A stretch of DNA of 64,000 bases from Corynebacterium tuberculostearicum (GCF_030503735.1 NZ_CP073096.1:1054001-1118000); one strand, 5' to 3'; positions 27,476 through 36,453 are shown, counted from the first letter of the stretch. Translations and numbers: made by a program. The notes: generated by a model from the sequence alone, not told the origin.

Positions 27476-29242
27476 TTAGCGCTTCAGCCCCGCGATCATG
27501 GTCTTCAAGTTGCTGCGCAGGAAATCCTCGTAGGTTCCCGCGACCGTGCCCGGCTTGCCGAGCTCATCGGAGTGCAGTGGCTCGTCGAAGATCGGAATCC
27601 CGGCCTCCTTCGAGACGGTCTTCATGGGGCGCGTATCCACGTTCGACTCCACGAACAGGTGCTTCGGGCGCTTGTCCTTCAGCTGGCGCACGAGGTGTCC
27701 GATCTGCGCGGGGGAGCCGTTTTCATCCGTGTCGATCTGCCAGATATACAGCTGCTCCATGCCGTAGGTGTCGACCATGTATTGGAAGGCATGTTCACTG
27801 GCCACGAGCACACGATCCTCCTTCGGCAGCGCACCGATCTGCTCGCGGTAGTCGGCGTCGATGCTCTCCAGCATGGCCTTGTACTCCGCCCCCTTCTCCT
27901 CGATGTGCTCGGCACGCTCGGGCAGGGCCTCGGCCAGCGCCGCGGTCACGTTCTCGGCCATCGCGATGCCGACGGTCGGGTCCAGGAAGGCGTGCGGGTT
28001 GATCTCCTGATTGCCCTTTTCGTCCTTGAGGTACTTCGGTTCCACGCCCTTGGTGGCCTCGACCATCTGGGAATCGTCCAGGCCCGCGGTGTTTTTCAGT
28101 TTCGCGAGCCAGCCGTGCTCACCGCCCTCGAGGTTCAGCCCGTTGTAGAACAGCAGGTCGGCGTCGCTCGTCGCATCCAGGTCCGCGGGCAGGGGGTCGT
28201 AGTCGTGCGGGTCCGTGCCGGTCGGCACGAGGTTATGGACGTCCACCGCCTCGCCGCCGATCTCCTCCACCAGGTCCGCCAGCAGCGTGAAGGTGGTGAC
28301 GACGTTCAGCTGCTCACCGTCTGCCTTCTCCTCCGTCGAGAAGGTCACGGCCCCGAACACGAGGGCACCGCCCACCAGGAGGGCCAACAGCGCGGCCAGT
28401 GGCTTATTGCCCAGCGAGCGAGCAATCAGTCCCTTGCCTGGCGCGAAGAGGAAAGCCAGCAGGAACAGCGCGCTGGCGGTCAGCACGATCGTCACGCCGG
28501 AGGACACGTTGTAGCTATAGCTCAGGAACAGCCCCACTACGGAGCTGAGCGCCGAGATCGCCACTGAAAGCCCGATCATCACTCCCAGCCGGTTCGTCAG
28601 CAGGTACGCCGCCGACGCCGGAGTAATCAGCAGGGAGACCACCAGGATCACGCCCACCGTCTGCAGGGAAATGACCGTCACCAGCGTGAGCACCACCATC
28701 AGCCCGTAGTGGATTGCCCGCACGGGCACGCCAGCCGACTGCGCCATGACGGGGTCGAAGGTGCTGAGCTTGAGCTCCTTGTAAAAGACCAGCGTGAGAA
28801 TCAGCACGGCAGCGGCAATACCGATCGAGAGGTTGCGGTCGGCGTCCTGAACGGTCAGGACGTTGCCGAAGAGGATCTCCGTCAGATCCGTCGCCGTCTG
28901 CGCTTTCGCCATGAGCAGCACGCCGATCGCGAAGAAGGTGGAAAAGACGATGCCGATCGCCGAATCGTTCTTCACAGTGGAGCGTTCGCTGATCAGCCCG
29001 ATCGCCAGTGTGGCGAGTAGACCCGCGACCACCGCCCCGAGGAAGAGGTTCGTGCCGAGCAGGTAGGAGGCCGCGACCCCCGGTAGTACGGCGTGCGAGA
29101 TGGCGTCGCCGATCAGGGCCATGCCGCGCAGCACGATGAAGCTGCCGACGATGCCGCAGGCCACGCCCACGATCACCGAGGTGATCAGCGCTTTTTGCAG
29201 GTAGCCGTGGCTGAGTAGTGAGTCGAGGAACTCCGCGATCAT
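27476..29242 (-). CDS. Metal ABC transporter: fused ABC-3 permease and substrate-binding protein
   Basis: The 588-residue protein joins two usual subunits. Residues 1-285 are an ABC-3 permease with eight or so helices (GIVGSFIVLRGMALIGDAISHAVLPG, a permease signature). After another hydrophobic helix (ALLALLVGGALVFGAV), residues 310-588 form a cluster-9 metal-binding protein: GTDPHDYDPLPADL, NPHAFLDPTVGI, ASEHAFQYMVDTYG, and LHSDELGKPGTVAGTYEDF. The His/His/Glu-His/Asp pattern resembles the Mn/Fe type (PsaA/MntA) more than the ZnuA type. No lipobox is needed because the fusion is membrane-anchored. The ATG overlaps the ATPase stop (ATGA). GC content is higher than in surrounding core genes, which suggests transfer. 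Confidence 0.92.
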   Translation of the reverse strand: MIAEFLDSLLSHGYLQKALITSVIVGVACGIVGSFIVLRGMALIGDAISHAVLPGVAASYLLGTNLFLGAVVAGLLATLAIGLISERSTVKNDSAIGIVFSTFFAIGVLLMAKAQTATDLTEILFGNVLTVQDADRNLSIGIAAAVLILTLVFYKELKLSTFDPVMAQSAGVPVRAIHYGLMVVLTLVTVISLQTVGVILVVSLLITPASAAYLLTNRLGVMIGLSVAISALSSVVGLFLSYSYNVSSGVTIVLTASALFLLAFLFAPGKGLIARSLGNKPLAALLALLVGGALVFGAVTFSTEEKADGEQLNVVTTFTLLADLVEEIGGEAVDVHNLVPTGTDPHDYDPLPADLDATSDADLLFYNGLNLEGGEHGWLAKLKNTAGLDDSQMVEATKGVEPKYLKDEKGNQEINPHAFLDPTVGIAMAENVTAALAEALPERAEHIEEKGAEYKAMLESIDADYREQIGALPKEDRVLVASEHAFQYMVDTYGMEQLYIWQIDTDENGSPAQIGHLVRQLKDKRPKHLFVESNVDTRPMKTVSKEAGIPIFDEPLHSDELGKPGTVAGTYEDFLRSNLKTMIAGLKR

Positions 29243-30048
29243 GCTGTCTCCTCCTGGAGGGCTGCCTGCCGTGGCGTGGGGTGGGCTGGTGCTGACGGCT
29301 CGCGGATGACGAGCGCGCCGAAGGCCTTCTGCAGCACGTCGGGGACGAAGACCTCCTCGGTGGGACCCGCCGCGACGAGCTCGCCGTTGAGGACGATGAG
29401 GTCGTTGTAGTAGCCGCGCACCGTGTTCATGTCGTGGTGCACGACGACGACGTGCTTGCCCGCGTCCGCCATCTGCCGCAGCAGGGTCACGATCGTCTTC
29501 TCGCTGGGGACGTCGATGCCGACGAAGGGCTCGTCCAGGAAGATGTACTCCGCGTCCTGGACGATGGCGCGGGCAAAGAGGACGCGCTGGAACTGTCCGC
29601 CCGAGAGTTCGCTGATGTGGCGGTGGCGAAAGTCCCACATGTCGACGTCCTTGAGAGCCTGGGTGGCTGCTTCGCGTTCGGCCTTGCCGGGGCGGTGGAA
29701 AAGACCCAGGCGCGGGTAAGTGCCCATCAGGACGGTGTCGAAGACGCTGGTGGGGAAGTTGCGGTCGAGGTCAGAGCGCTGCTCGATATAAGCGATTGCG
29801 CGGCGCTGCTCGGCGGGGGCCTTGCCGTCGAGGGTGACGGGGTAGCCGGCAGGGGCGCCGGTGGGGCCTGTGCCGTGGACGTTGTGTTTGTCCAGGATCT
29901 GGAGCATCGCCTTCATGAGGGTGGATTTGCCTGAGCCGTTGGGGCCGATGATGCCGTGCATGCCGGGGGAGTCGAGGGTGAAGCTGATGTTCCGAATCGC
30001 GGTGTTCGCGCCGTAGCTCACGCTCAAGTTCTGGACGCTAATACTCAT
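29239..30048 (-). CDS. Metal ABC transporter ATP-binding protein
   Basis: This is the ATPase of the operon. Walker A is GPNGSGKST (about residue 36), the Q-loop follows in YIEQRSDLD, the ABC signature is LSGGQFQRV, Walker B is YIFLDEPFVGID, and the switch His is in VVVHHD. The sequence is typical of the Mn/Zn family (FDTVLMGTYPRLGLF). I chose ATG at 30048; a TTG at 30057 extends it by three residues. It is the first gene of a two-gene operon that completes a metal importer together with the fused permease/binding protein. Confidence 0.93.
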   Translation of the reverse strand: MSISVQNLSVSYGANTAIRNISFTLDSPGMHGIIGPNGSGKSTLMKAMLQILDKHNVHGTGPTGAPAGYPVTLDGKAPAEQRRAIAYIEQRSDLDRNFPTSVFDTVLMGTYPRLGLFHRPGKAEREAATQALKDVDMWDFRHRHISELSGGQFQRVLFARAIVQDAEYIFLDEPFVGIDVPSEKTIVTLLRQMADAGKHVVVVHHDMNTVRGYYNDLIVLNGELVAAGPTEEVFVPDVLQKAFGALVIREPSAPAHPTPRQAALQEETA

Positions 30049-30070
30049 GGCAGCCAAGAATAGTGTTCAG

Positions 30071-30094
30071 TTCAATGAATCACCAAATTCAATG
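30071..30094. promoter_or_regulatory. Possible metal-regulator operator upstream of the transporter
   Basis: TTCAATG occurs twice, 17 bases apart (30071 and 30088), and TGAAT-CACCAAA-ATTCA (30076-30091) is an inverted repeat. It lies 22-45 bases upstream of the ATPase start, where a DtxR/MntR- or Zur-type repressor could bind. The assignment to a regulator is a guess. Confidence 0.4.
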
Positions 30095-30244
30095 TATGGA
30101 ACTTTGGGGTGGGGTGGTGTTGGGGGTGTCCCTATGTTTTTGTCAAGTGCCAGACCGATGTTGACGAGCACAGTCTTGGGAGTAGTTTCTTAGGCGTGCC
30201 TAGGAGCCGGCCAGCGTGTGCTGGTCGGCTTCGTCTTTGGGGCT

Positions 30245-31456
30245 TTATGCGGCGACGGGGCGTGGCGGGATTTCGCGGAAGAACTCCTTGTTTTTCAGCA
30301 TCGCGTAGATGACATTGCATCGGCGTCGTGCCAGGCAGATGACTGCTGCGTTGTGGCGTTTTCCTTCAGCGCGTTTGCGTTCGTAATACCGCCGTGACGG
30401 TTCGTGGCTGCGGATAACTGCGAATGCGGAGTAGAACAAGGCGTTTTTCAGTCGTTTATTGCCTGACCGTGCCGGGAATTCACCTCTGATCGACGAACCG
30501 GATCGTCTAGTCACGGGTGCTATTCCAGCATAAGCAGCTAAGTGGCCAGCACTAGCGAAGTCGGAGCCATCACCGATCGCAAGAAGGATCTGCGCTGCGG
30601 TCTTGATGCCGACTCCGGGCATACTCATCAAGACCTCACAAAGAGGGAAATCAGCGAGCATCTCTTCAACCTGCTCAGCAATGGTGTTTCGTTGCTCTTT
30701 GAGGGCCTGGATGTTTGCAGCCAGTTGAGGAATTACTAACTCGGCGGCATCGCTTCCAGGCACGGTGACTGTTTGAGCTTTCAGCGCTGTAAAAATGTCG
30801 TCTACCAGCGGGGTGGGGTCTTTACGTGTGCGCTTGATCATCCAGTTCAACACTCGTTGGTATCCGGCTCTTTTTAGCCCCTGCGGTCCCTTGTAATGGA
30901 TCAATAATTCCAGGATCGGCGTGCGAGTCAGGGTGCTACCAGCAAAAACTCGTTCCAGGCTGGGGTAGATCTGGGTGAGGACACTGCGAAGCCGATTGAC
31001 AGTGCGAGTGCAATCGCGGGCGATGTCATCATCGAAGCCGGACAGCATCTTTAGGGCGGAGAGTACCTCATCATTGCGGTCGACGGCACGTAGCGTGTGG
31101 GGCATTGTGCGGGCGGTGTCGGCGATGATGAATGCGTCGCGTTTGTCTGTTTTTGCACGTCCCGGATAGAGATCTGCAGCTTTGCGCATCGCAAGACCTG
31201 GCAGGTATCCGACTTCGCAACCGCAGTCCCGGGCTACAGCAATCGGTAGTGCGCCGATGGTGTTGGGTTGGTCGACGATCACGAGCACGGTGCCAAGCTT
31301 CTGAAGCTGGTGAAAAACGCCTGCTAGTTCGGATTCGAGTTGAGGCAACGGTTTGTCGAAGACCTTGTTGCCATCACGGTCTAAGGCGCAGGCGTGGTGT
31401 TCAGATTTGCCGACGTCTAACCCAAGGAATATGTCGATGGAATGCTCCGGAGACAT
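30245..31456 (-). CDS. IS110-family transposase (DEDD recombinase)
   Basis: The 403-residue protein has the N-terminal RuvC-like DEDD domain (DIFLGLDVGKSEHHACAL, VLVIVDQPNTIGA, DKRDAFIIADTA) and the C-terminal Tnp20 domain (LMSMPGVGIKTAAQILLAIG, AAYAGIAPVTRRSGSSI) that contains the catalytic serine. These enzymes excise a circular form and insert it at sites guided by a bridge RNA. The full reading frame compared with the broken copy shows this is the functional one. Confidence 0.95.
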   Translation of the reverse strand: MSPEHSIDIFLGLDVGKSEHHACALDRDGNKVFDKPLPQLESELAGVFHQLQKLGTVLVIVDQPNTIGALPIAVARDCGCEVGYLPGLAMRKAADLYPGRAKTDKRDAFIIADTARTMPHTLRAVDRNDEVLSALKMLSGFDDDIARDCTRTVNRLRSVLTQIYPSLERVFAGSTLTRTPILELLIHYKGPQGLKRAGYQRVLNWMIKRTRKDPTPLVDDIFTALKAQTVTVPGSDAAELVIPQLAANIQALKEQRNTIAEQVEEMLADFPLCEVLMSMPGVGIKTAAQILLAIGDGSDFASAGHLAAYAGIAPVTRRSGSSIRGEFPARSGNKRLKNALFYSAFAVIRSHEPSRRYYERKRAEGKRHNAAVICLARRRCNVIYAMLKNKEFFREIPPRPVAA

Positions 31457-31699
31457 GATGAGCTCCTAGAAAACGAGATGGGTATGGCGTTGTTCCAGTC
31501 GCTGGTGTCATGACCTTCGTTGCAAGCACCCACGTTACAAAGAGACCTAGTTTAAAACTGGCCGTGTCCCTATCAGCTGTCATCGAAAGTCCTGGCACCC
31601 GGCGGCAACACCCCCCGGATTATGGAAACTACAGGGCAGGTAAGCCATACCGGGACCAGCGACTATCCCCATTATCGGGGACACTCACAAGGTAACGGG
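31457..31699 (-). ncRNA. Candidate IS110 bridge-RNA region (non-coding end upstream of transposase)
   Basis: 243 conserved bases upstream of the transposase contain no gene but several hairpins, for example TCCCC-GATAAT-GGGGA near 31670. In studied IS110 elements such as IS621 this end is transcribed into the bridge RNA that pairs with target and donor DNA. The same region exists in copy 1 at 27185-27427. Exact RNA ends cannot be seen. Confidence 0.5.
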
Positions 31700-31760
31700 C
31701 GTCGGCAAGCGCTATGGCATAGCACACATTAGAGGAAGCGCACCTCTAAAATCACCGATT

Positions 31761-31809
31761 TTGCACTTGGTGTAAGTTTGCACCGAGTGTAAAGTTGCAA
31801 CGCGTGCAA
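31761..31809. promoter_or_regulatory. Triple palindromic operator for the TetR regulator
   Basis: Three near-identical palindromes start at 31761, 31778 and 31795, exactly 17 bases apart: TTGCACTTGGTGTAA, TTGCACCGAGTGTAA and TTGCAACGCGTGCAA. The third covers the first codons of the TetR gene. This is the expected place for autoregulation of the TetR-MFS operon. Confidence 0.8.
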
Positions 31810-32427
31810 GAAGAACTATCACTACGCGAGCAGAAACGCCTTGAGACACGCCTGCGCGTAGAGGATGCCGCCACAAAGCTGGTGGATGAGCAGTCCTTTA
31901 GCGCGGTCACGATTGAGCGGATCTGCGAAGTAGCCGGTATTTCTCGGCGCACCTTCTTCAATTATTTCGACTCCAAAGAATCCGCTGTACTGGGAGCTCC
32001 AAGTACCGAGTTCACGGAGAAGATGCGGGAGTCCTTCCTCGAAGAGCCAACAACCAGCATGGTGGGACTGGTTCTCCAGCTGGTCAGGCAGCACATGGAA
32101 GGCCACCATATCAACCCGACTATCCGAGAGCGCCGCAAGCGCATCGCTAATGAGCCCGATGCAGCAGCTGCAGCGATAAGCCGGAAGCGCGCTAAATCCA
32201 TCGAGCTCATCGATCTCATTGAAGAACGCCTCGTACAAGAACCGGAGCTTCGCGTCCTCTCTAGCTGTTCCTCCAACACCGAGGCGATGCTCATCGCCGG
32301 CCTCGTCCGCGAGGCCTTGTGGCTAGCGATGGCATCCCCCGATGCAGATTGCAGCGAAGACCTCGACGCACGTCTCGATACTTCATTTACGCTTATAACT
32401 GATTTTATGAAAGGAATGCGATGGTAG
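31795..32427 (+). CDS. TetR/AcrR-family transcriptional regulator
   Basis: A 210-residue repressor-type protein with the TetR DNA-binding domain at residues 18-62 (VEDAATKLVDEQSFSAVTIERIC, then EVAGISRRTFFNYFDSKESAV) and a helical ligand-binding domain. It overlaps the downstream MFS gene (ATGGTAG), so the two are one operon and it presumably controls the pump and itself. The start is uncertain: TTG at 31795 and GTG at 31804 both lie within the third operator palindrome and have no ribosome site, so a leaderless transcript is possible. Confidence 0.9.
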   Translation: MQRVQEELSLREQKRLETRLRVEDAATKLVDEQSFSAVTIERICEVAGISRRTFFNYFDSKESAVLGAPSTEFTEKMRESFLEEPTTSMVGLVLQLVRQHMEGHHINPTIRERRKRIANEPDAAAAAISRKRAKSIELIDLIEERLVQEPELRVLSSCSSNTEAMLIAGLVREALWLAMASPDADCSEDLDARLDTSFTLITDFMKGMRW

Positions 32428-33989
32428 ATGCGGCCACGAAGGCCCCTTCGCAGGGCCAGTCCCGAGCCGATAACCTCGGGCTCATTTTCTCGGCCTTGAT
32501 GCTCACCATGCTGATGAGCTCCCTCGGCCAAATGATTTTCTCCTCAGCTCTCCCCACCATCGTTGGTGAGCTCGGCGGCGTCGACCACATGAGCTGGGTC
32601 ATCTCCGCCTTCCTTGTCACCATGACCATCGCTATGCCTATTTCCGGCAAGTTGGGTGACATGCTGGGCCGCAAGTGGCTCTACATCGGCGGTATCGCCA
32701 CCTTCGTTGTGGGCTCCACGCTAGGCGGCTTTGCCGACTCCATGACACTGCTCATCATCGCCCGCGCTGTGCAGGGCTTTGGTGCAGGTTTTATGATGAT
32801 TTCTTCTCAGTCCATCATCGCCGAGGTGACCTCCTCCCGCGAGCGCGGCAAGTTCATGGGCATCATGGGCGGCGTCTTTGGGCTCTCCTCTGTCCTCGGC
32901 CCCGTCCTCGGTGGTTGGTTTACCGATGGCCCGGGCTGGCGCTGGGGCATGTGGATGAATATCCCCCTCGGCATTTTGGCTATTATCGTGTGCACCCTAG
33001 TGCTGCACCTGCGCGTTGGCGACGCTGACATGAAGCGCTTCGACTGGCTCGGCGCCACCTTTATCGCGATCACTACCGCTTCCCTTATCCTCATGACCAC
33101 TTGGGGCGGCACTGAATATGAGTGGGGCTCGTCAATGATCCTCACGCTCGGCGCCATCACCATCGTTGGCGCAATCATTACCGTTCTGGTGGAACTGCGC
33201 GCTAAGGAGCCACTCATTCCGGTTCGCCTATTTAAGAACCGCAACATGACCCTGACTACCTTGTCCGGCGTGGTTCTTGGCCTAGCGATGTTCGGCGTTC
33301 TGGGCTATATGCCTACCTACCTACAGATGGTTCACACCCTGACCCCGACCAAGGCGGGTCTCATGATGATTCCGATGATGGTGGGCCTTATCGGCACTTC
33401 CACCGGTGTAGGCTTCATCATTGCAAGGACCGGCAATTATAAGATCTACCCCATTATTGGTTTGGCTATTACCGCCGGCGCATTGTTCTGGATGTCCCAC
33501 CTTACTGTGGAGACTTCACTAATGCAGTTGGGCTGCGAGTTCCTCGTCTTCGGCATCGGCTTGGGCATGGTGATCCAGGTCCTCGTGCTCATTGTCCAGA
33601 ACTCTTTCCCGCTGTCCCAGGTGGGTACGGCTACCGCGGCGAATAACTTCTTCCGCCAAATCGGCTCCGCCCTCGGTGCTTCTTTGGTTGGCTCCATGTT
33701 CATCCACAATATGAAGGATGAGATGGCCACCCGCATGCCGGAGGCATTCCAGAAGATGGGCCCGGAAGGTGCTGCCTACGCTGAGAAGTTTGGCGATGCT
33801 AGCGGTGGCGCGAATAACCTCACCCCGGATCTGGTTGCGTCCTTCCCCAAGCCGATCGAGGAGGCAATCCTCAATTCCTATAATGACGGCCTGACCCCGG
33901 TCATCGCGCTGATGGTCCCCCTAGCCATTGTCGCACTGCTGCTCCTCCTGCCACTGCGCCAGGAGCGCCTGAAGGAAACGATTAACTAA
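32421..33989 (+). CDS. MFS drug-efflux transporter (DHA2, EmrB/QacA-like)
   Basis: The 522-residue protein has about fourteen transmembrane helices, the count of the DHA2 family of proton-driven multidrug exporters. Visible motifs are SWVISAFLVTMTIAMPISGKLGDMLGRK (motif A region, helix 2-3 loop), RAVQGFGAGFMM and GVFGLSSVLGPVLGGWFTD (motif C, antiporter type). The last helix is followed by a short basic tail. The ATG overlaps the TetR gene by seven bases and is preceded by GAAAGGAATGCG. The substrate is unknown. Confidence 0.93.
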   Translation: MVDAATKAPSQGQSRADNLGLIFSALMLTMLMSSLGQMIFSSALPTIVGELGGVDHMSWVISAFLVTMTIAMPISGKLGDMLGRKWLYIGGIATFVVGSTLGGFADSMTLLIIARAVQGFGAGFMMISSQSIIAEVTSSRERGKFMGIMGGVFGLSSVLGPVLGGWFTDGPGWRWGMWMNIPLGILAIIVCTLVLHLRVGDADMKRFDWLGATFIAITTASLILMTTWGGTEYEWGSSMILTLGAITIVGAIITVLVELRAKEPLIPVRLFKNRNMTLTTLSGVVLGLAMFGVLGYMPTYLQMVHTLTPTKAGLMMIPMMVGLIGTSTGVGFIIARTGNYKIYPIIGLAITAGALFWMSHLTVETSLMQLGCEFLVFGIGLGMVIQVLVLIVQNSFPLSQVGTATAANNFFRQIGSALGASLVGSMFIHNMKDEMATRMPEAFQKMGPEGAAYAEKFGDASGGANNLTPDLVASFPKPIEEAILNSYNDGLTPVIALMVPLAIVALLLLLPLRQERLKETIN

Positions 33990-34281
33990 TGTCTCTTTCC
34001 CCTGCTGAAGTACAGGCTACAAGCCGGGAGCTGCATGCCCTGCGCGATGCGCCCCGCTTGCCGACGCCCCCGTAGAGTCCGCCCTCGGCTACGCCCCCGG
34101 CGGCCTGCAAGCGGCGCTGGATATTGAATCCCGCCCCATCGAGGTGTGGCGCACTAGGGACTACCTGGTTTCCCTAGCTCGCGCACACGGCACTCCGATT
34201 CCGCACTTTAGCCGCCTGAGCGACGCAATGCGCACTCGAACTCAGCATTGGTTCGGCTCTTGGGATGTACCTGAGGTCTAG
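33989..34281 (+). pseudogene. Small conserved protein gene, frameshifted
   Basis: An ATG overlaps the MFS stop (TAATG) and reads MSLSPAEVQATSRELHALRD before a stop at about 34075. In another frame, from about 34060 to 34281, the sequence continues as DAPVESALGYAPGGLQAALD and on to a natural stop. Together they look like one protein of about 97 residues with one base lost near 34055-34065. I do not recognise the family. Sequencing error is possible. The rest of the gap to 34381 is non-coding. Confidence 0.7.
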
Positions 34282-34381
34282 GTGCCCATATGGAACGCGA
34301 CCACAACCCCAGGGTCAACAAGATCTCCTAGGAGAAAGTGTTGTAAAACCCCTCTGAATTCAAGAAGCACTAAGCAAAAAG

Positions 34382-34427
34382 AAGAGCCCTCGCTCGCACT
34401 ACAATCGTTGTGCGAGCAAGGGCTCTT
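34382..34427 (-). terminator. Intrinsic terminator of the GNAT gene
   Basis: AAGAGCCCTCGCTCGCAC and GTGCGAGCAAGGGCTCTT form a long, nearly perfect stem with a ten-base loop. On the minus strand it is followed by CTTTTTG. It sits 15 bases past the acetyltransferase stop. Confidence 0.9.
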
Positions 34428-34441
34428 ATGCGCTGGAAAAG

Positions 34442-35020
34442 CTAACGCTTCTTTTCCTCTGGTTTGGGCAAAAGCAGCTCATAGACGTCGGTATCGCGCC
34501 ACTGCCCTGCAAGCTCACCGTAGGTCATTTTGGCCATGTGCGAGTAGGTGCCCACTTTGACGAACCCGCGAGACTTATGCAGCCCTGCAGACCCTGTATT
34601 TTCAGGGAAAATCCACGAATGGATAGCCCACTTATGCAGGTCTACACAAACCTCAATAAGGCGGTCCAAGAGGGCGCCGCCAATGCCACGCCCCTGTGCC
34701 TCGCTGCCCAAGTAGATGGAGTCTTCTACAACTCCATGGAAGACGGTACGAGTAGATACCGGCGCTGCAGAAACCCACCCTAGGACCTTTGAATCATCAT
34801 CTTCTTCCACTGCCACGTGGACCGAAGGCATAATCTTGCCGGATTTGAACTCTTCAAAGGTCAAGGAGCGGGTCTCATAAGTGGCGTGCCCAGTATTGAG
34901 CCCCTGTTCATAGATCTCGCGCATCTGGGGATAGTCCGCCGCAGTAAAGGCGCGAATGCGGAAATCTTTCTTCTTCTCGTCCGAAGACGTCTGCTTGGCG
35001 TTCTCGCTCATATACAACAT
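34442..35020 (-). CDS. GNAT-family N-acetyltransferase (phosphinothricin acetyltransferase-like)
   Basis: The 192-residue protein has the PAT-type GNAT fold: IRAFTAADYPQMREIYEQGL at the start, VEDSIYLGSEAQGRGIGGALLDRLI for the acetyl-CoA loop (QGRGIGG), and NTGSAGLHKSRGFVKVGTYSH near the end. These enzymes acetylate amino groups of small molecules such as phosphinothricin or methionine sulfoximine; the real substrate is unknown. A second ATG at 35011 is equally plausible. No ribosome site is evident, so a leaderless start is possible. Confidence 0.88.
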   Translation of the reverse strand: MLYMSENAKQTSSDEKKKDFRIRAFTAADYPQMREIYEQGLNTGHATYETRSLTFEEFKSGKIMPSVHVAVEEDDDSKVLGWVSAAPVSTRTVFHGVVEDSIYLGSEAQGRGIGGALLDRLIEVCVDLHKWAIHSWIFPENTGSAGLHKSRGFVKVGTYSHMAKMTYGELAGQWRDTDVYELLLPKPEEKKR

Positions 35021-35088
35021 TATTACTGGGCTTTGCCCATCTTCGCCACGCTGTACACATAAAGATCGCCAGGCGCGAACATCTCCTT

Positions 35089-36453
35089 CTAGTTTCCACC
35101 TTCCAGCAGGTCGGTGACCAGCTCAGCAATAGCTGAGCGCTCGGAGCGCTGCAGAGTGATGTGGGCAAAAAGCTCATGCCCCTTGAGCTTTTCAATCACT
35201 GCTTGGACTCCGTCATGGCGGCCCACGCGAAGGTTATCGCGCTGCGCTACGTCATGAGTTAGTACTACGCGAGAGCCCTTGCCCAAACGGGAGAGCACGG
35301 TAAGCAATACATTTCGCTCAAGGGACTGCGCCTCATCCACGATGACAAAGGCATCATGCAAGGAACGGCCGCGAATATGCGTCAGCGGCAAGACTTCAAT
35401 GAGTCCGCGCTCATGCACCTCTTCCATGACGTTTTCAGATACGAGCCCTTCAAGGGTGTCATAGACCGCCTGCGCCCACGGGTTCATCTTGTCTGATTCG
35501 GTACCAGGAAGATATCCCAGCGATTGTCCGCCTACGGCATACATCGGGCGGAAGACTACAATGCGGCGGTGTTCGCCATGCTCCAGTACGGCTTCCAGCC
35601 CGGCGCACAGCGCAAGTGCCGACTTGCCAGTGCCGGCGCGACCGCCGATGGAGACAATCCCTACGCTTGGGTCCATCAGCAGATCCAAGGCGATACGCTG
35701 CTCCGCGGAGCGCCCCTGGAGGCCAAACGCATTCGCGTCACCGCGAACTAGCTCCACCACTCCGTCAGCGCTCATCCGCCCCAGTGCAGACTGGGCTCCG
35801 GCCACCAAAGTCAATCCGCAATGCACCGGCAGCTCATCAACACAAGTACCCTTTTCCGTCTCGACACCGTCTAGCATGACTTCCCCATCACGATAGAGCG
35901 CATCGATGACATCGGAGCTAGTGTGCACCGTAGCCATACCGGTATAACCAGTCAGGACCACGTCTTGGGCGTGATACTCATCTGCCTGCACGCCCACCGC
36001 GCCGGCTTTCACGCGCAAAGGCACGTCCTTGGTCACCAGCACGGTGTCTTTTCCTTCATGCGCAAGGTTGAGCGCACAGGCCAAGATGCGGTGGTCTCCC
36101 TCTGGTCCACGGAATGCTGCGGGAAGCAAAGATTGGTCTTGGTGATTGAGCTCCACGCGAAGGGTGCCGCCATCGACGTTAACCGGTACCGGCTGGTCTA
36201 GTGCTTCATAGGTAGCGCGCAGCCCCTCCAAAAAGCGAAGAGCTTGGCGGGCGAACCAGCCAAGCTCCGGGTGATGACGTTTTCCTTCCAACTCGGAAAT
36301 AACCACAACGGGAAGGACAACGTCGTGCTCTGCAAATTTGCGCAGAGCCCAGGGGTCAGAGAGCAAGACCGAGGTATCCACTACATAGGTCTTGGTAGCG
36401 ACGGAGTTTTCGGTAGTGGCAAGCGGAGTAGAAAGTACAGAGGAACGAGTCAT
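35089..36453 (-). CDS. PIN-PhoH fusion protein (PhoH2-type RNA helicase/RNase)
   Basis: The 454-residue protein has an N-terminal PIN ribonuclease domain (residues about 20-150; [57 protein letters not shown]) with the conserved acidic residues, and a C-terminal PhoH ATPase domain (Walker [19 protein letters not shown] near 255; Walker [15 protein letters not shown]). It corresponds to Rv1095 PhoH2, described as a sequence-selective RNA-unwinding ribonuclease. No separate antitoxin ORF is seen upstream within the 136-base gap. Confidence 0.94.
   Translation of the reverse strand: MTRSSVLSTPLATTENSVATKTYVVDTSVLLSDPWALRKFAEHDVVLPVVVISELEGKRHHPELGWFARQALRFLEGLRATYEALDQPVPVNVDGGTLRVELNHQDQSLLPAAFRGPEGDHRILACALNLAHEGKDTVLVTKDVPLRVKAGAVGVQADEYHAQDVVLTGYTGMATVHTSSDVIDALYRDGEVMLDGVETEKGTCVDELPVHCGLTLVAGAQSALGRMSADGVVELVRGDANAFGLQGRSAEQRIALDLLMDPSVGIVSIGGRAGTGKSALALCAGLEAVLEHGEHRRIVVFRPMYAVGGQSLGYLPGTESDKMNPWAQAVYDTLEGLVSENVMEEVHERGLIEVLPLTHIRGRSLHDAFVIVDEAQSLERNVLLTVLSRLGKGSRVVLTHDVAQRDNLRVGRHDGVQAVIEKLKGHELFAHITLQRSERSAIAELVTDLLEGGN

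Larger units (their letters stand above)
30122..31699 (-). mobile_element. IS110-family insertion sequence, copy 2 (intact)
   Basis: A 1,578-bp element, the same as copy 1 except for one extra T. The non-coding ends are 123 bp downstream and 243 bp upstream of the transposase. The upstream non-coding end is where the IS110 group encodes its bridge RNA. It lies in direct orientation to copy 1, with the metal transporter operon between them, giving a composite-transposon-like layout. Confidence 0.93.

Noticed and set aside
35089..36453. VapB-like antitoxin upstream of the PIN-PhoH gene
   Set aside because: The gap 36454-36587 has no open frame with a ribosome site in the right orientation, so I cannot support a toxin-antitoxin operon here.
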